Below, piece by piece: positions 7,648 through 14,478 of a DNA stretch of 18,725 bases. The stretch covers positions 1-18,725 of the forward strand of contig CAZPMN010000042.1 in the NCBI GenBank assembly GCA_964587835.1, written 5' to 3'. The notes under the pieces are model-generated. The model had not been told where the DNA came from. It saw only the letters and a program-made list of their open reading frames with translations, and did no database searches. Positions within the stretch are counted from its first letter, which is position 1. Every line of letters starts with the position of its first letter. This DNA is from Erginobacter sp964587835. GTDB taxonomy: Bacteria; Auribacterota; Erginobacteria; Erginobacterales; Erginobacteraceae. The position numbers and the translations under genes were made by a program.

Positions 7648-8556
7648 TCAATAGCGATAGGAGAGGGAAGCCCCCGCGTAAGCGGAGTTATCGATATCGC
7701 CGTCGAAGAGTTTTCTGTCGGAGTCGTCGTCGCGGAACTCGAACTCCCGGTTGAAGACGAAACCGCCCTCCAGGCGGAGGAAGAGATCCCCTGCCAGCCG
7801 GAGATCGGCAAACGGGCCGGCCAGGATCTGAGTGTACTCGACCACGGTATCCTTCCAGGGGGAACCTTCCTTGAGCCGGTACTGGTTACCCTCGACAGAG
7901 CCCTTCAGCCCCAGCGCCAGCCGGGGGCTGAGCTGCCAGCTGAAGACCAGGAACTGGGGCAGGAGCGCCTCCAGGGTCAGCTCCGCATCGATCCGCCATT
8001 GGATTCCCAGCATCGGGAGCAGGCGGGGGTAACCGAAAGAATCGTCGTAATAAGCGCCGCCCGACAGCGTGAGGTCCTCGGAGACCCGGTAGCTGGCCAA
8101 CGCCGCCCCCGAGAAGTAGAGATCCTTGCCGTCGAGGTTCTCGAAGTCGCTGTGGACTCCGGGGTAGAGGATCAAAAAGGCGGACCAGTGCTCGTCCCAG
8201 TCGTGACTGCCGCCGAGCACCAGATCGAGGACATGGAGATCCTTGGCCAGGTCGTCCTCGCCCAGGCCGTCCTCCGGAGTGAAGACCAAATCCCGGTAGT
8301 CGAGAAAGAGACCGTGGTAGGCCAGGCCGCCGAAGACGGCCGTGGTGTCGCTGGCGTCGAGCGGGACAATCCCCTCAGCCCGGACCGAGTCCATTTGGAT
8401 CTCCCCCTCCTCGTTCTGGAAGTCCGACCGGGGGACGTGGAGGTAGCGGAGGACGAAAACCCGGTCCTCCTCCCAGCCGGACGCCGGAGCCGGAGCCATA
8501 ACCGCCAGCAGGCAGAAACCGAGCGCGATCCGCGCCCGCCAGCTGATTTTACTCAT
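7648..8556 (-). CDS. outer-membrane beta-barrel protein (DUF6268-like)
   Basis: A 302-residue protein. The N-terminal 27 or so residues form a signal peptide: basic start, hydrophobic core ALGFCLLAVM, then APAPASG. The mature part is a run of alternating polar and aromatic strands (for example LTLSGGAYYDD, YTQILAGPFADLRL, LFLRLEGGFVF) and ends in SAYAGASLSYRY. The C-terminal aromatic strand is the usual barrel-insertion signal, so it should sit in the outer membrane. The pattern fits the DUF6268 group of barrel proteins; the cargo or role is unknown. The frame is open to a TTG at 8562, but AGGAGG abuts that codon. The ATG at 8556 has a normal 6-nt spacing and is preferred. It appears monocistronic and is divergent from the DUF84 pair. 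Confidence 0.85.
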   Translation of the reverse strand: MSKISWRARIALGFCLLAVMAPAPASGWEEDRVFVLRYLHVPRSDFQNEEGEIQMDSVRAEGIVPLDASDTTAVFGGLAYHGLFLDYRDLVFTPEDGLGEDDLAKDLHVLDLVLGGSHDWDEHWSAFLILYPGVHSDFENLDGKDLYFSGAALASYRVSEDLTLSGGAYYDDSFGYPRLLPMLGIQWRIDAELTLEALLPQFLVFSWQLSPRLALGLKGSVEGNQYRLKEGSPWKDTVVEYTQILAGPFADLRLAGDLFLRLEGGFVFNREFEFRDDDSDRKLFDGDIDNSAYAGASLSYRY

Positions 8557-8673
8557 TCCCAACCTCCTCTCTCGACCCGATCCGAGACCGGGTGGTTTTG
8601 AATCGCGAGACTATTGACCGGTGAGATATGGAATTTAACACAGAAATCCGCGGCCCGGCCAGATGAATGCGGT

Positions 8674-8701
8674 TTGCAATGATTACTATTCTGGTTATAG
8701 T
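8674..8701 (+). promoter_or_regulatory. probable promoter of the DUF84 gene pair
   Basis: TTGCAA (8674-8679), a 16-bp spacer and TATAGT (8696-8701) match sigma70 boxes at four and five of six positions. The predicted start, near 8708, is immediately before the hairpin at 8710-8734, giving a leader of only about 29 nt. Confidence 0.45.
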
Positions 8702-8709
8702 ACTACCAC

Positions 8710-8734
8710 TAAAATTTTTCGGAGATAAATTTTA
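8710..8734 (+). promoter_or_regulatory. A/T hairpin presenting the Shine-Dalgarno in its loop
   Basis: TAAAATTT (8710-8717) pairs perfectly with AAATTTTA (8727-8734). The 9-nt loop TTCGGAGAT contains the ribosome-binding GGAG, and the ATG follows two bases later at 8737. A near-identical leader precedes the YjbQ gene (13945-13967). Confidence 0.6.
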
Positions 8735-8736
8735 CC

Positions 8737-9282
8737 ATGAAGATCGCCGTCGGTTCTCTCAACCCGGTCAAGATCGCGGCCGCCCGTGCCGTGCTCCACC
8801 GCCTCTACCCACAAGCCGAAGTGGAGGGCGTGGAGGTGGATTCCGGGGTCGCCGCGATGCCCCTGACCGAGGCGGAGGAAATCGCGGGGGCTCGGCGGCG
8901 GGCCCGGGCAGCCCACCGGCGGGCCGGCGCCTCGCTGGGAATCGGTTTCGAAGGCGGGGCCGCGGTCTTCCAAGGCCGACTGATGACCTCGGCCTGGGCG
9001 GCGGTTTACGATGGCGAGAAGTTCGGCCTCGGCGGCGGAGGCCATCTGCTCCTTCCCCCGGCGGTGGACCGGATGATCCGGGAGGAGAAGTTGGAACTGG
9101 GTACGGCAATCGACCGCCTGACCGGGGGGGAGAATACCAAGCAGAAGGCGGGGGCGATCGGCGTTCTCACCGGGGGTCTCTCCAGCCGCCGGGAGGCTTA
9201 TGAGTCGATCCTGATCTACGCCCTCGCTCCCTTTATCTCCCCTCACTGGTACCGCCCCGGGGGAGAAGACAGTAAGCAGTAA
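8737..9282 (+). CDS. DUF84/YjjX-type non-canonical purine NTP phosphatase, copy 1
   Basis: A 181-residue cytosolic protein of the YjjX (inosine/xanthosine triphosphatase) family. These enzymes hydrolyse ITP and XTP to keep deaminated purines out of nucleic acids. Family motifs are in order: VGSLNPVKI at the N-terminus (phosphate-binding loop), VDSGV, EEIAGARRRA, GIGFEGG (the acidic catalytic region, IEAG in E. coli YjjX), then KAGAIGVLTGGLSSR near the C-terminus, matching KEGAIGVFTAG. All key motifs are kept. Expression should depend on the promoter at 8674-8701 and the leader hairpin. The last residues (SKQ) and the TAA are encoded by the heptamer array starting at 9271. A paralog of the same length follows 295 bp downstream. 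The precise substrate is not shown by sequence. Confidence 0.9.
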   Translation: MKIAVGSLNPVKIAAARAVLHRLYPQAEVEGVEVDSGVAAMPLTEAEEIAGARRRARAAHRRAGASLGIGFEGGAAVFQGRLMTSAWAAVYDGEKFGLGGGGHLLLPPAVDRMIREEKLELGTAIDRLTGGENTKQKAGAIGVLTGGLSSRREAYESILIYALAPFISPHWYRPGGEDSKQ

Positions 9283-9326
9283 GCAGTAAGCAGTAAGCGG
9301 TGAGCAGTAAGCAGTAAGCGGTGATC
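9271..9326. repeat. AGTAAGC heptamer array overlapping the DUF84 copy 1 stop
   Basis: Eight in-register units: four AGTAAGC, GGTGAGC, two AGTAAGC and GGTGATC. The first two units contain codons for S, K and Q and the TAA of the gene ending at 9282. Confidence 0.85.
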
Positions 9327-9340
9327 GGTGCCGGTACCGG

Positions 9341-9388
9341 GTCATTGCGAGGAGGCCGGAAGGTATTCGGGCCGACGAAGCAATCTCA
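9341..9388. repeat. 48-bp REP-like palindromic repeat, copy 1
   Basis: It begins GTCATTGCGAGGAG and ends CGACGAAGCAATCTCA. The arms ATTGC and GCAAT flank an inner stem-loop (GGCCGGAA with TTCGGGCC, one mismatch). It matches the 14479-14526 copy at 43 of 48 positions. From memory, CATTGCGAG...CGAAGCAATCTC elements are widespread in bacterial genomes. Confidence 0.85.
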
Positions 9389-9402
9389 CCGGGGGAGGGG
9401 AG

Positions 9403-9437
9403 GGTAAGCGATGAGCAGTGAGCGGTGAGCAGTAAGC
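9403..9437. repeat. second heptamer array, RGTRAGC type
   Basis: Five in-register units: GGTAAGC, GATGAGC, AGTGAGC, GGTGAGC and AGTAAGC. It continues the 9271-9326 array on the far side of the 48-bp palindromic repeat, as if that repeat had inserted into one array. Confidence 0.8.
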
Positions 9438-9459
9438 AGTGTGGGTGAGGCGGGGGGAT

Positions 9460-9487
9460 AATTAGAGTCAATTAGTGTAATTAGTGG
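9460..9487. repeat. AATTAGTGN direct repeat
   Basis: Three units, AATTAGAGTC, AATTAGTGT and AATTAGTGG, lie head to tail in the spacer between the DUF84 paralogs. Confidence 0.7.
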
Positions 9488-9518
9488 ATAAAAAGGGGCT
9501 GAGGCGGGGGGGGAAAAA

Positions 9519-9548
9519 GATTTGTGGAGATCCGTGAAGATTCGTGGT
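9519..9548. repeat. 10-bp direct repeat, GATYCGTGRW type
   Basis: Three consecutive 10-bp units, GATTTGTGGA, GATCCGTGAA and GATTCGTGGT, end 29 bp before the start of DUF84 copy 2. Confidence 0.7.
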
Positions 9549-9577
9549 TGCAATAAATGGCTGCAGCGAGAGGGATT

Positions 9578-10123
9578 ATGAAGATCGCGGTCGGATCACA
9601 AAACCCTCTGAAACTGGCAGCGGTGGAGGATGTCTTTTCCCGGGCCGGGATAACCGGTGAATTCACCGCCGTGGCGGCCGGATCCGGGGTTTCCTCCACT
9701 CCGCTCGCCAACGCGGAGACCATTGCCGGTGCACGCCGCCGGGCGGAAGAAGCCCGGAGAATATCCGGGGCTGACTGGGGAATCGGCCTCGAGGGGGGGA
9801 TGGACCGGACCGGTGAAGACTGGTTCACCTGCGTCTGGTGTGCAATCGCCGACCGGAACGGGTCCACCATAGGAGGCGGGGTTCACTTCCAGCTCCCCCC
9901 CGGAGTCGTCCGCTCAATCCTCGAGCAGGGAAGGGAGATGGGGGATGCGATGGATGAACTGGCCGGAACGGTGATGAGTAAGCGGAAGATGGGCGCGGAA
10001 GGCATCCTGACCGCCGGCCTGATCGATCGGAAGAGCACCTTCAAGATCGCCGTGATTTACGCCCTTGCCCCCCGCCTCCTCCCGCAGTATTATTCTCCGC
10101 CTGCCGCCGCACCGGAAGATTAG
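9578..10123 (+). CDS. DUF84/YjjX-type non-canonical purine NTP phosphatase, copy 2
   Basis: A second 181-residue member of the YjjX/DUF84 family, paralogous to the 8737 gene. It keeps VGSQNPLKLAAV, GSGVSSTP, AETIAGARRRA and GIGLEGG, and the C-terminal GILTAGL. It differs at one conserved spot: GAEG stands where copy 1 and E. coli YjjX have GAIG. The divergence between copies argues against a recent duplication and suggests different substrates, such as ITP/XTP versus another damaged nucleotide; that is inference. The frame is open to an ATG at 9557, but the ATG at 9578 aligns with copy 1 and has GAGAGGG just upstream. It lies 26 bp before the antiporter gene and is probably co-transcribed with it. 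Confidence 0.88.
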   Translation: MKIAVGSQNPLKLAAVEDVFSRAGITGEFTAVAAGSGVSSTPLANAETIAGARRRAEEARRISGADWGIGLEGGMDRTGEDWFTCVWCAIADRNGSTIGGGVHFQLPPGVVRSILEQGREMGDAMDELAGTVMSKRKMGAEGILTAGLIDRKSTFKIAVIYALAPRLLPQYYSPPAAAPED

Positions 10124-10149
10124 ATAACCCGGGTGCCGACTGGATAGTT

Positions 10150-12342
10150 ATGAGCTTGACCCGTAAACAGTTCGCCCTCATCCTCCTCGTCCTCGCCGTA
10201 TTCACCCTCTTCCCCGCCGCGACCCTCCGGGCCCAGGTTCCCGAGGAAGGGGGGGCTCGGGCGGAACGGATGGCCACCTTGGTCCTCCAGATCGCCGCCA
10301 TCTTGATCGCGGCCTGGGCCGGCGCGGAGATCTGCAAAAAACTCGGGCTCCCGGTCGTCCTCGGCGAGATGGCGGCCGGGGTACTGATCGGCCCCTATCT
10401 CCTCGGAGCGCTCCCCTTCCCCGGCTTCCCCGGCGGGCTCTTCGGGGAAGCCGGCCCCTTTCCGATCTCCTACGAGCTTTACGGCTTCGCCACCGTGGCC
10501 TCGATTGTCCTCCTTTTTCTGATCGGCCTGGAGACCGACCTCACCACTTTTCTCCGCTACTCCCTGGCCGGATCCGGGATTGGGATCGGGGGGATCGCGG
10601 CCAGCTTTCTCCTCGGCGATCTGGCCGCGGTCTTTTTCTCCCGGACGGTCTTCGGGACCGCTTACGGTTTTGCCGACCCCATCCCGATGTTCTTCGGGGT
10701 GATCGCCACCGCCACCTCGGTGGGTCTCTCCGCCTCCATTCTCTCGGAGAGGCAGAAACTCGACTCCCCCGAGGGGGTGACGATCCTCTCCGCCGCCATC
10801 ATTGACGACATCCTGGGGATCGTCCTCCTGGCGGTGATCATCGGGATGATCAAAAGCGGCGGGATCCGCTGGTCGGAGGCCGCCCGGATCGGGGGCCGTT
10901 CGATCACGGTCTGGCTGATCTTCATGCTTTTGGGGCTCGGTTTCGCCCGGCGGATCGGGGCTGGCCTGAAGCGGTTCCGGGAGCTCAATACCATTGTCGT
11001 GATGAGCTTCGCCCTGGCCCTCCTTCTGGCGGGGATTTTCGAGAAGTCCGGTCTGGCGATGATCATCGGCGCCTACATCGCCGGCCTCGCCCTCTCCCGG
11101 ACCGACCTCACCGACCTTCTCCAGACCTATCTCTCGGTCTTCCACCGCTTCTTCGTTCCCATATTCTTCTGCGTGATGGGGATGCTGATCAACGTCCGGG
11201 TGATCTTTGACCCCCGGATCATTCTCTTCGCCCTGGCCTATGCCCTGATGGCGGCGGCGGGCAAGATGCTCGGCTGCGGCCTGCCCGCCCTGGCCTTCAA
11301 CTTCAATCTCCGGGGGGCCAGTCGGATTGGGGCGGGAATGGTCTTGCGGGGAGAGGTCGCCCTGATCATTGCCGGGATCGGACGCACCTCCGGGATCCTC
11401 CCCGCTGAGGCTTTTTCGGCCGCGGCACTGATGACCTTTCTCTCGATCCTGATCGCCCCCCCCATCTTCTCCCGGATGCTCAAGTCGGAAGGCGAGGTCC
11501 TGCGCAAACCGGCTCCCCGGGTCTCCGGTAAACGGCGGATCAATTACGTCTTTCCCAACCGGGAGACGGGGGAACTCCTCCTCGTCCGGATCATCGAGGC
11601 CTTCCGCAACGAGGGCTTCTTTGTCCACCTGCTGGACATCCGCCGGCAGCTTTACGGGATTCGACGGGATGAGAGTTTCATCACAATGGAGTTCTCCCCG
11701 AAGGAGATCGTCTTCACCTGTCGGGAGCAGGATGCCGCCTTCATCCACACCCTCTTCTACGAGGCCCTGGCCGAACTCCAGCGGATCATGCGCCACCTCC
11801 AGACCCTGACCGACCGCAAGGCGATCGGCAAGCGAATCTTCGAGGAGACCGCGCACGTGGGGAAGGTGAACGGGAGGGAACGGGCCCGGATTTCGCACCT
11901 CTTCACTCCCAACGGGGTGGAGTGCGCCCTCCAAGGGGAGACCAAACAGGAGATCATCGAGGAGCTGGTCAACCTCTTCATCGCCTCCGGCCAGGTTCCG
12001 GATCATTTCCGCGGTGAGGTCATCCGGATCCTCCTCGACCGGGAAAAAGACCTCTCCACCGGGATGGAGGCCGGGCTCGCCTTTCCCCACAGCCGGACCG
12101 AACTGGTCGAGAAGATGGTCACCGTGGCCGGGGTCCGGGAGGAGGGGGTGGAATTCGGCTCTCTGGACGGGAAACCGGCCCGGATCTTTATCGCCACCCT
12201 GATCCCGGCCGACCAGCCCGAACCCTATCTGAAGATGATGGCCGTCCTCTCCCGCTTTCTCTCCCGCCCGGAAAACCGGGACCGACTGCTCAAGGTCCGG
12301 AACAACCGGGAACTTTACGAGATCCTCCGCGAACCCGTCTAA
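10150..12342 (+). CDS. CPA2 cation/proton antiporter fused to PTS EIIA domain
   Basis: A 730-residue inner-membrane protein. Residues about 1-30 look like an extra signal-type hydrophobic segment. About 38-440 form the CPA2 (Kef/NapA-like) antiporter with many hydrophobic spans, including GLETDLTTF and the paired aspartates D219 and D220 in IIDDILGIVLL, expected for electrogenic Na+ or K+/H+ exchange. A soluble linker (about 455-590) follows. The C-terminal about 135 residues are a PTS EIIA type-2 domain, with the phosphoacceptor histidine H647 in LAFPHSRT and the helix MAVLSRFL. The EIIA domain suggests control of ion flux by phosphorylation or by nucleotide/PTS status; no other PTS gene is present here. 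Upstream SD sequence is weak. The gene ends at the 12345-12391 palindrome. Confidence 0.9.
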   Translation: MSLTRKQFALILLVLAVFTLFPAATLRAQVPEEGGARAERMATLVLQIAAILIAAWAGAEICKKLGLPVVLGEMAAGVLIGPYLLGALPFPGFPGGLFGEAGPFPISYELYGFATVASIVLLFLIGLETDLTTFLRYSLAGSGIGIGGIAASFLLGDLAAVFFSRTVFGTAYGFADPIPMFFGVIATATSVGLSASILSERQKLDSPEGVTILSAAIIDDILGIVLLAVIIGMIKSGGIRWSEAARIGGRSITVWLIFMLLGLGFARRIGAGLKRFRELNTIVVMSFALALLLAGIFEKSGLAMIIGAYIAGLALSRTDLTDLLQTYLSVFHRFFVPIFFCVMGMLINVRVIFDPRIILFALAYALMAAAGKMLGCGLPALAFNFNLRGASRIGAGMVLRGEVALIIAGIGRTSGILPAEAFSAAALMTFLSILIAPPIFSRMLKSEGEVLRKPAPRVSGKRRINYVFPNRETGELLLVRIIEAFRNEGFFVHLLDIRRQLYGIRRDESFITMEFSPKEIVFTCREQDAAFIHTLFYEALAELQRIMRHLQTLTDRKAIGKRIFEETAHVGKVNGRERARISHLFTPNGVECALQGETKQEIIEELVNLFIASGQVPDHFRGEVIRILLDREKDLSTGMEAGLAFPHSRTELVEKMVTVAGVREEGVEFGSLDGKPARIFIATLIPADQPEPYLKMMAVLSRFLSRPENRDRLLKVRNNRELYEILREPV

Positions 12343-12344
12343 CC

Positions 12345-12391
12345 CCCCTTATTGCACAAAAGAGGTATTACCACTTTTGTGCAATAAGGGG
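12345..12391. terminator. 18-bp perfect palindrome between convergent genes, bidirectional terminator candidate
   Basis: CCCCTTATTGCACAAAAG (12345-12362) pairs perfectly with 12374-12391, and the loop itself contains GGTA-T-TACC. It occupies almost the whole 49-bp gap between the antiporter stop (12342) and the stop of the opposing amidohydrolase (12392). T-rich tracts lie inside the stem instead of after it, so it may instead be a palindromic repeat element used as a terminator. Confidence 0.6.
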
Positions 12392-13870
12392 CTACTGCTG
12401 GTGGGCACCGGTGGCCCGGATCTCTTCGTGGGAATCCCGGTATTCGATCAGAAGTTCGGAGAGTTGCTGGATGTTCTTCTTGATCCTCTCCTCGTCCAGG
12501 GTCAGGAAACGATAGTCGGCCTTGACCACCTGCCCATTGGCGATCACCCACCGGACCTCGCTGCCGTCGGCGGCCCAGATCAGGTTCTCGACCACATTAT
12601 CCACCCGGGTCGGAGTTAGATTGGGACGGCTGAGATCGACCAGGATCAGATCGGCGTCCTTCCCCGCCGCCAGGGACCCGGCGTTGAGTTTCAGCATCTT
12701 CGCCGGGACCACGGTCACCATCTCCAGCACCTGCTGGGCCGGGAGCAGCCGGGCGTTTCGGTGGAAGGCCTTCTGGTACTGAGAGGCCAGACGGGCGGCG
12801 GAGAGCATATTCTGGTTATCGGCCGAACCGGAACCGTCGGTGGAGACAGCGACCGGGATCCCCATCTCGAGCATCTTGATCAGGGGGGGCATCCCGGATC
12901 CGAGGATGGTGTTGGCCAGGGGGTTGTGGACGATGTTGGTCCCGGTCTGTTTCAGGATCTCGAGGTCGATCGGGGTGTTATTGACCTGGTGGGCGAGGAT
13001 GGTATTTCCGTCGAGGGCTCCGGCCCGGTGGAGAAGCTCGACTGGGCTGGTCAGGTATTGGGAATAGAACCAGGCGGTGGTATCCGGCTCCTCCGAAGAG
13101 TGCATATGGAACAGGGTATCGTGGGCGTTGGCCCACTCCTTGAGCGCCCTGACCATCGGGGCCGAGTTGGAGAAGACCTGATCGGGGCCGGGGATGATCC
13201 AGGTTCGTTCCCGTGAGCCGAACTCGGCCTGGTAGTCGTCCATTCTCTTCACCGCCGCCGCCACGGTATCAAGGATGCGAGGATCGTAGTTCTGGTCCTG
13301 GCCGCCGATGGCGATGACGATCTTCGTCCCCGCCTGCTTGTTGGCCTCGATCAGTTCGGCCAGGTGGTACTTGTTGAAGTTGCAGTGGTGGGCGATGGCC
13401 GAGGTGATCCCGTAGTGGATATCGTCAAGTTTCCCCTTGGAGTAGGTCAGAACGTGGGTGGAGACGCCGAACCGCTCCTCCAGGGACTGCCAGTTCTCGT
13501 TGATAAAACCGGTAAAGACGTTGACCGCGTGGTCGAGCCACTCGGTCAGCGGCTCGTCCTTGGCGATCCCGATGATCGGTGACTCGTGATCGTGGCCGTG
13601 GGCCTTGACGAAACCGGGAAGCACCACCCCGTTCAGTTGGGGGATCTCCGGCTCGGCGGCGGAGGGGGCATCCATCCCGATGACTTCCAGTTGGTTCCCG
13701 CATTCGGTGATAATTCTCTTGCCGATCTCCGGCTGGTACCGGCCGCACTCCCGGACCAGGCTTCCCTCGGTCAGGACGTATCCGTCCTCAATCCTCGTCT
13801 TCAGCCCGATCTTCTCATCCAGAGGGAGCAGCAGGCGGCTGCGGATCAGCTTGAATATTTTCTCCTCCAT
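12392..13870 (-). CDS. ATZ/TRZ-type amidohydrolase (aminohydrolase/deaminase-like)
   Basis: A 492-residue cytosolic metal hydrolase of the chlorohydrolase/deaminase branch (ATZ/TRZ, SsnA, guanine and SAH deaminase relatives). Motifs run in family order: PGFVKAHGHDH (H91, H93, plus an extra H95), FHMHSSEE (H257, E260), LAHQV (H294), HNPLAN (H315) and VSTDGSGS (D345). All metal and catalytic positions are present, so it should be active, probably deaminating or hydrolysing a heterocycle. The substrate cannot be told from sequence. The C-terminal beta-sandwich part is normal, with GKDADLILVDL. GGAGG lies 5 nt before the ATG. It is divergent from the YjbQ gene across 99 bp. The HGHDH variant replaces the usual HTH. 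Confidence 0.88.
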   Translation of the reverse strand: MEEKIFKLIRSRLLLPLDEKIGLKTRIEDGYVLTEGSLVRECGRYQPEIGKRIITECGNQLEVIGMDAPSAAEPEIPQLNGVVLPGFVKAHGHDHESPIIGIAKDEPLTEWLDHAVNVFTGFINENWQSLEERFGVSTHVLTYSKGKLDDIHYGITSAIAHHCNFNKYHLAELIEANKQAGTKIVIAIGGQDQNYDPRILDTVAAAVKRMDDYQAEFGSRERTWIIPGPDQVFSNSAPMVRALKEWANAHDTLFHMHSSEEPDTTAWFYSQYLTSPVELLHRAGALDGNTILAHQVNNTPIDLEILKQTGTNIVHNPLANTILGSGMPPLIKMLEMGIPVAVSTDGSGSADNQNMLSAARLASQYQKAFHRNARLLPAQQVLEMVTVVPAKMLKLNAGSLAAGKDADLILVDLSRPNLTPTRVDNVVENLIWAADGSEVRWVIANGQVVKADYRFLTLDEERIKKNIQQLSELLIEYRDSHEEIRATGAHQQ

Positions 13871-13892
13871 TTCTTCCTCCGATGAATAGTGT

Positions 13893-13898
13893 TATAAT
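13893..13898 (+). promoter_or_regulatory. consensus -10 box upstream of the YjbQ gene
   Basis: TATAAT matches the sigma70 -10 perfectly, but the hexamer 17 bp upstream (TTTCTT) is a poor -35. Because the core is TTATAA, the opposite strand reads TATAAC and could serve the divergent amidohydrolase gene. Confidence 0.4.
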
Positions 13899-13904
13899 CT
13901 GGAA

Positions 13905-13928
13905 GGGGTGATTATCTTAAGTCACCCC
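13905..13928 (+). promoter_or_regulatory. leader hairpin upstream of the YjbQ gene
   Basis: GGGGTGA (13905-13911) and TCACCCC (13922-13928) form a perfect 7-bp stem with a 10-nt loop. If transcription starts about 7 nt after the -10 box, this stem would be at the very 5' end of the mRNA. It could also be an operator palindrome. Confidence 0.4.
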
Positions 13929-13944
13929 CGGAGATTATTAAATC

Positions 13945-13967
13945 TAAATTTTTCGGAGGAAAATTTA
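13945..13967 (+). promoter_or_regulatory. A/T hairpin presenting the Shine-Dalgarno in its loop
   Basis: TAAATTTT (13945-13952) pairs perfectly with AAAATTTA (13960-13967). The 7-nt loop is TCGGAGG, the ribosome-binding site, and the ATG follows at 13970. It shares the core CTAAA...TTTTTCGGAG...AAATTT with the leader of the 8737 gene. Confidence 0.6.
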
Positions 13968-13969
13968 AA

Positions 13970-14386
13970 ATGAAAACCCTGACCGACTATCTCTGGTTTG
14001 AAACCCCGACCCGGCGGGCATTCCTCAATATCACCCCGCAGGTGGCCGCGCTGGTGGAAAAGAGCGGGGTTAAGGAAGGGCTGTGCCTGGTTAACGCGAT
14101 GCATATCACCGCCTCGGTCTTCATCAACGATGACGAGTCCGGGCTCCACCAGGATTTCGAGGTCTGGCTGGAAAAACTGGCTCCGGAAAAGCCCCACTCA
14201 CAGTATCGCCACAACGGTTTTGAGGACAACGCCGACGCCCACCTGAAACGGCAGGTGATGGGCCGGGACGTGGTGGCCGCGATCACCGAAGGGAAACTCG
14301 ACCTCGGCCCCTGGGAGCAGATCTTTTACGGCGAGTTCGACGGGAGGCGAAGAAAAAGGGTCCTGGTCAAAATCATCGGAGAATAG
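13970..14386 (+). CDS. YjbQ family (UPF0047) protein, secondary thiamine-phosphate synthase type
   Basis: A 138-residue cytosolic protein of the YjbQ/UPF0047 family, of normal length. Family features are present: AMHITASVFINDDESG (H45, the HTTAAL-NE motif), HSQYRHNG (H81), DNADAHLKRQVMG (D89, H91), EGKLDLGPWEQIFYGEFDG and the closing KRVLVKIIGE. Family members are annotated as having a weak, secondary thiamine-phosphate synthase activity; their main role is unsettled. No other thiamine gene is in the window, so the context does not support a thiamine pathway role. The ATG has a strong GGAGG exposed in the leader hairpin. It stands alone on the plus strand and converges on the LhgO-like gene. 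Confidence 0.9.
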   Translation: MKTLTDYLWFETPTRRAFLNITPQVAALVEKSGVKEGLCLVNAMHITASVFINDDESGLHQDFEVWLEKLAPEKPHSQYRHNGFEDNADAHLKRQVMGRDVVAAITEGKLDLGPWEQIFYGEFDGRRRKRVLVKIIGE

Positions 14387-14433
14387 CTCCAGGCGGACGC
14401 TGACATCGCAGCTAGAGGATTTCTCATAGATTG

Positions 14434-14450
14434 GGCTTCAAACCGAAGCC
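14434..14450. terminator. short hairpin after the YjbQ gene
   Basis: GGCTTC (14434-14439) and GAAGCC (14445-14450) make a 6-bp stem with a 5-nt loop, 47 bp after the YjbQ stop. No T-run follows, so termination is uncertain. Confidence 0.25.
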
Positions 14451-14478
14451 AGGCCGAGCCGCAGCGAATAAACCCCGC

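Noticed and set aside
8557..8562. TTG start for the beta-barrel gene
   Set aside because: AGGAGG directly abuts this TTG, leaving no spacing; the ATG at 8556 has normal spacing.
9271..9437. CRISPR array
   Set aside because: Units are 7 bp with no spacers, so this is a short tandem repeat.
9557..9577. Upstream ATG for DUF84 copy 2
   Set aside because: The ATG at 9578 aligns with the start of copy 1 and has GAGAGGG immediately upstream, whereas 9557 adds seven non-family residues.
10120..12090. 656-codon open frame on the minus strand opposite the antiporter
   Set aside because: Its product is low-complexity (Gly, Asp, Glu, Pro rich), with no domain, and mirrors codon bias of the antiporter gene, which has clear family motifs throughout.
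13871..13969. TPP riboswitch upstream of the YjbQ gene
   Set aside because: The leader is under 100 nt and shows only two simple hairpins, without the conserved TPP-riboswitch sequence blocks.
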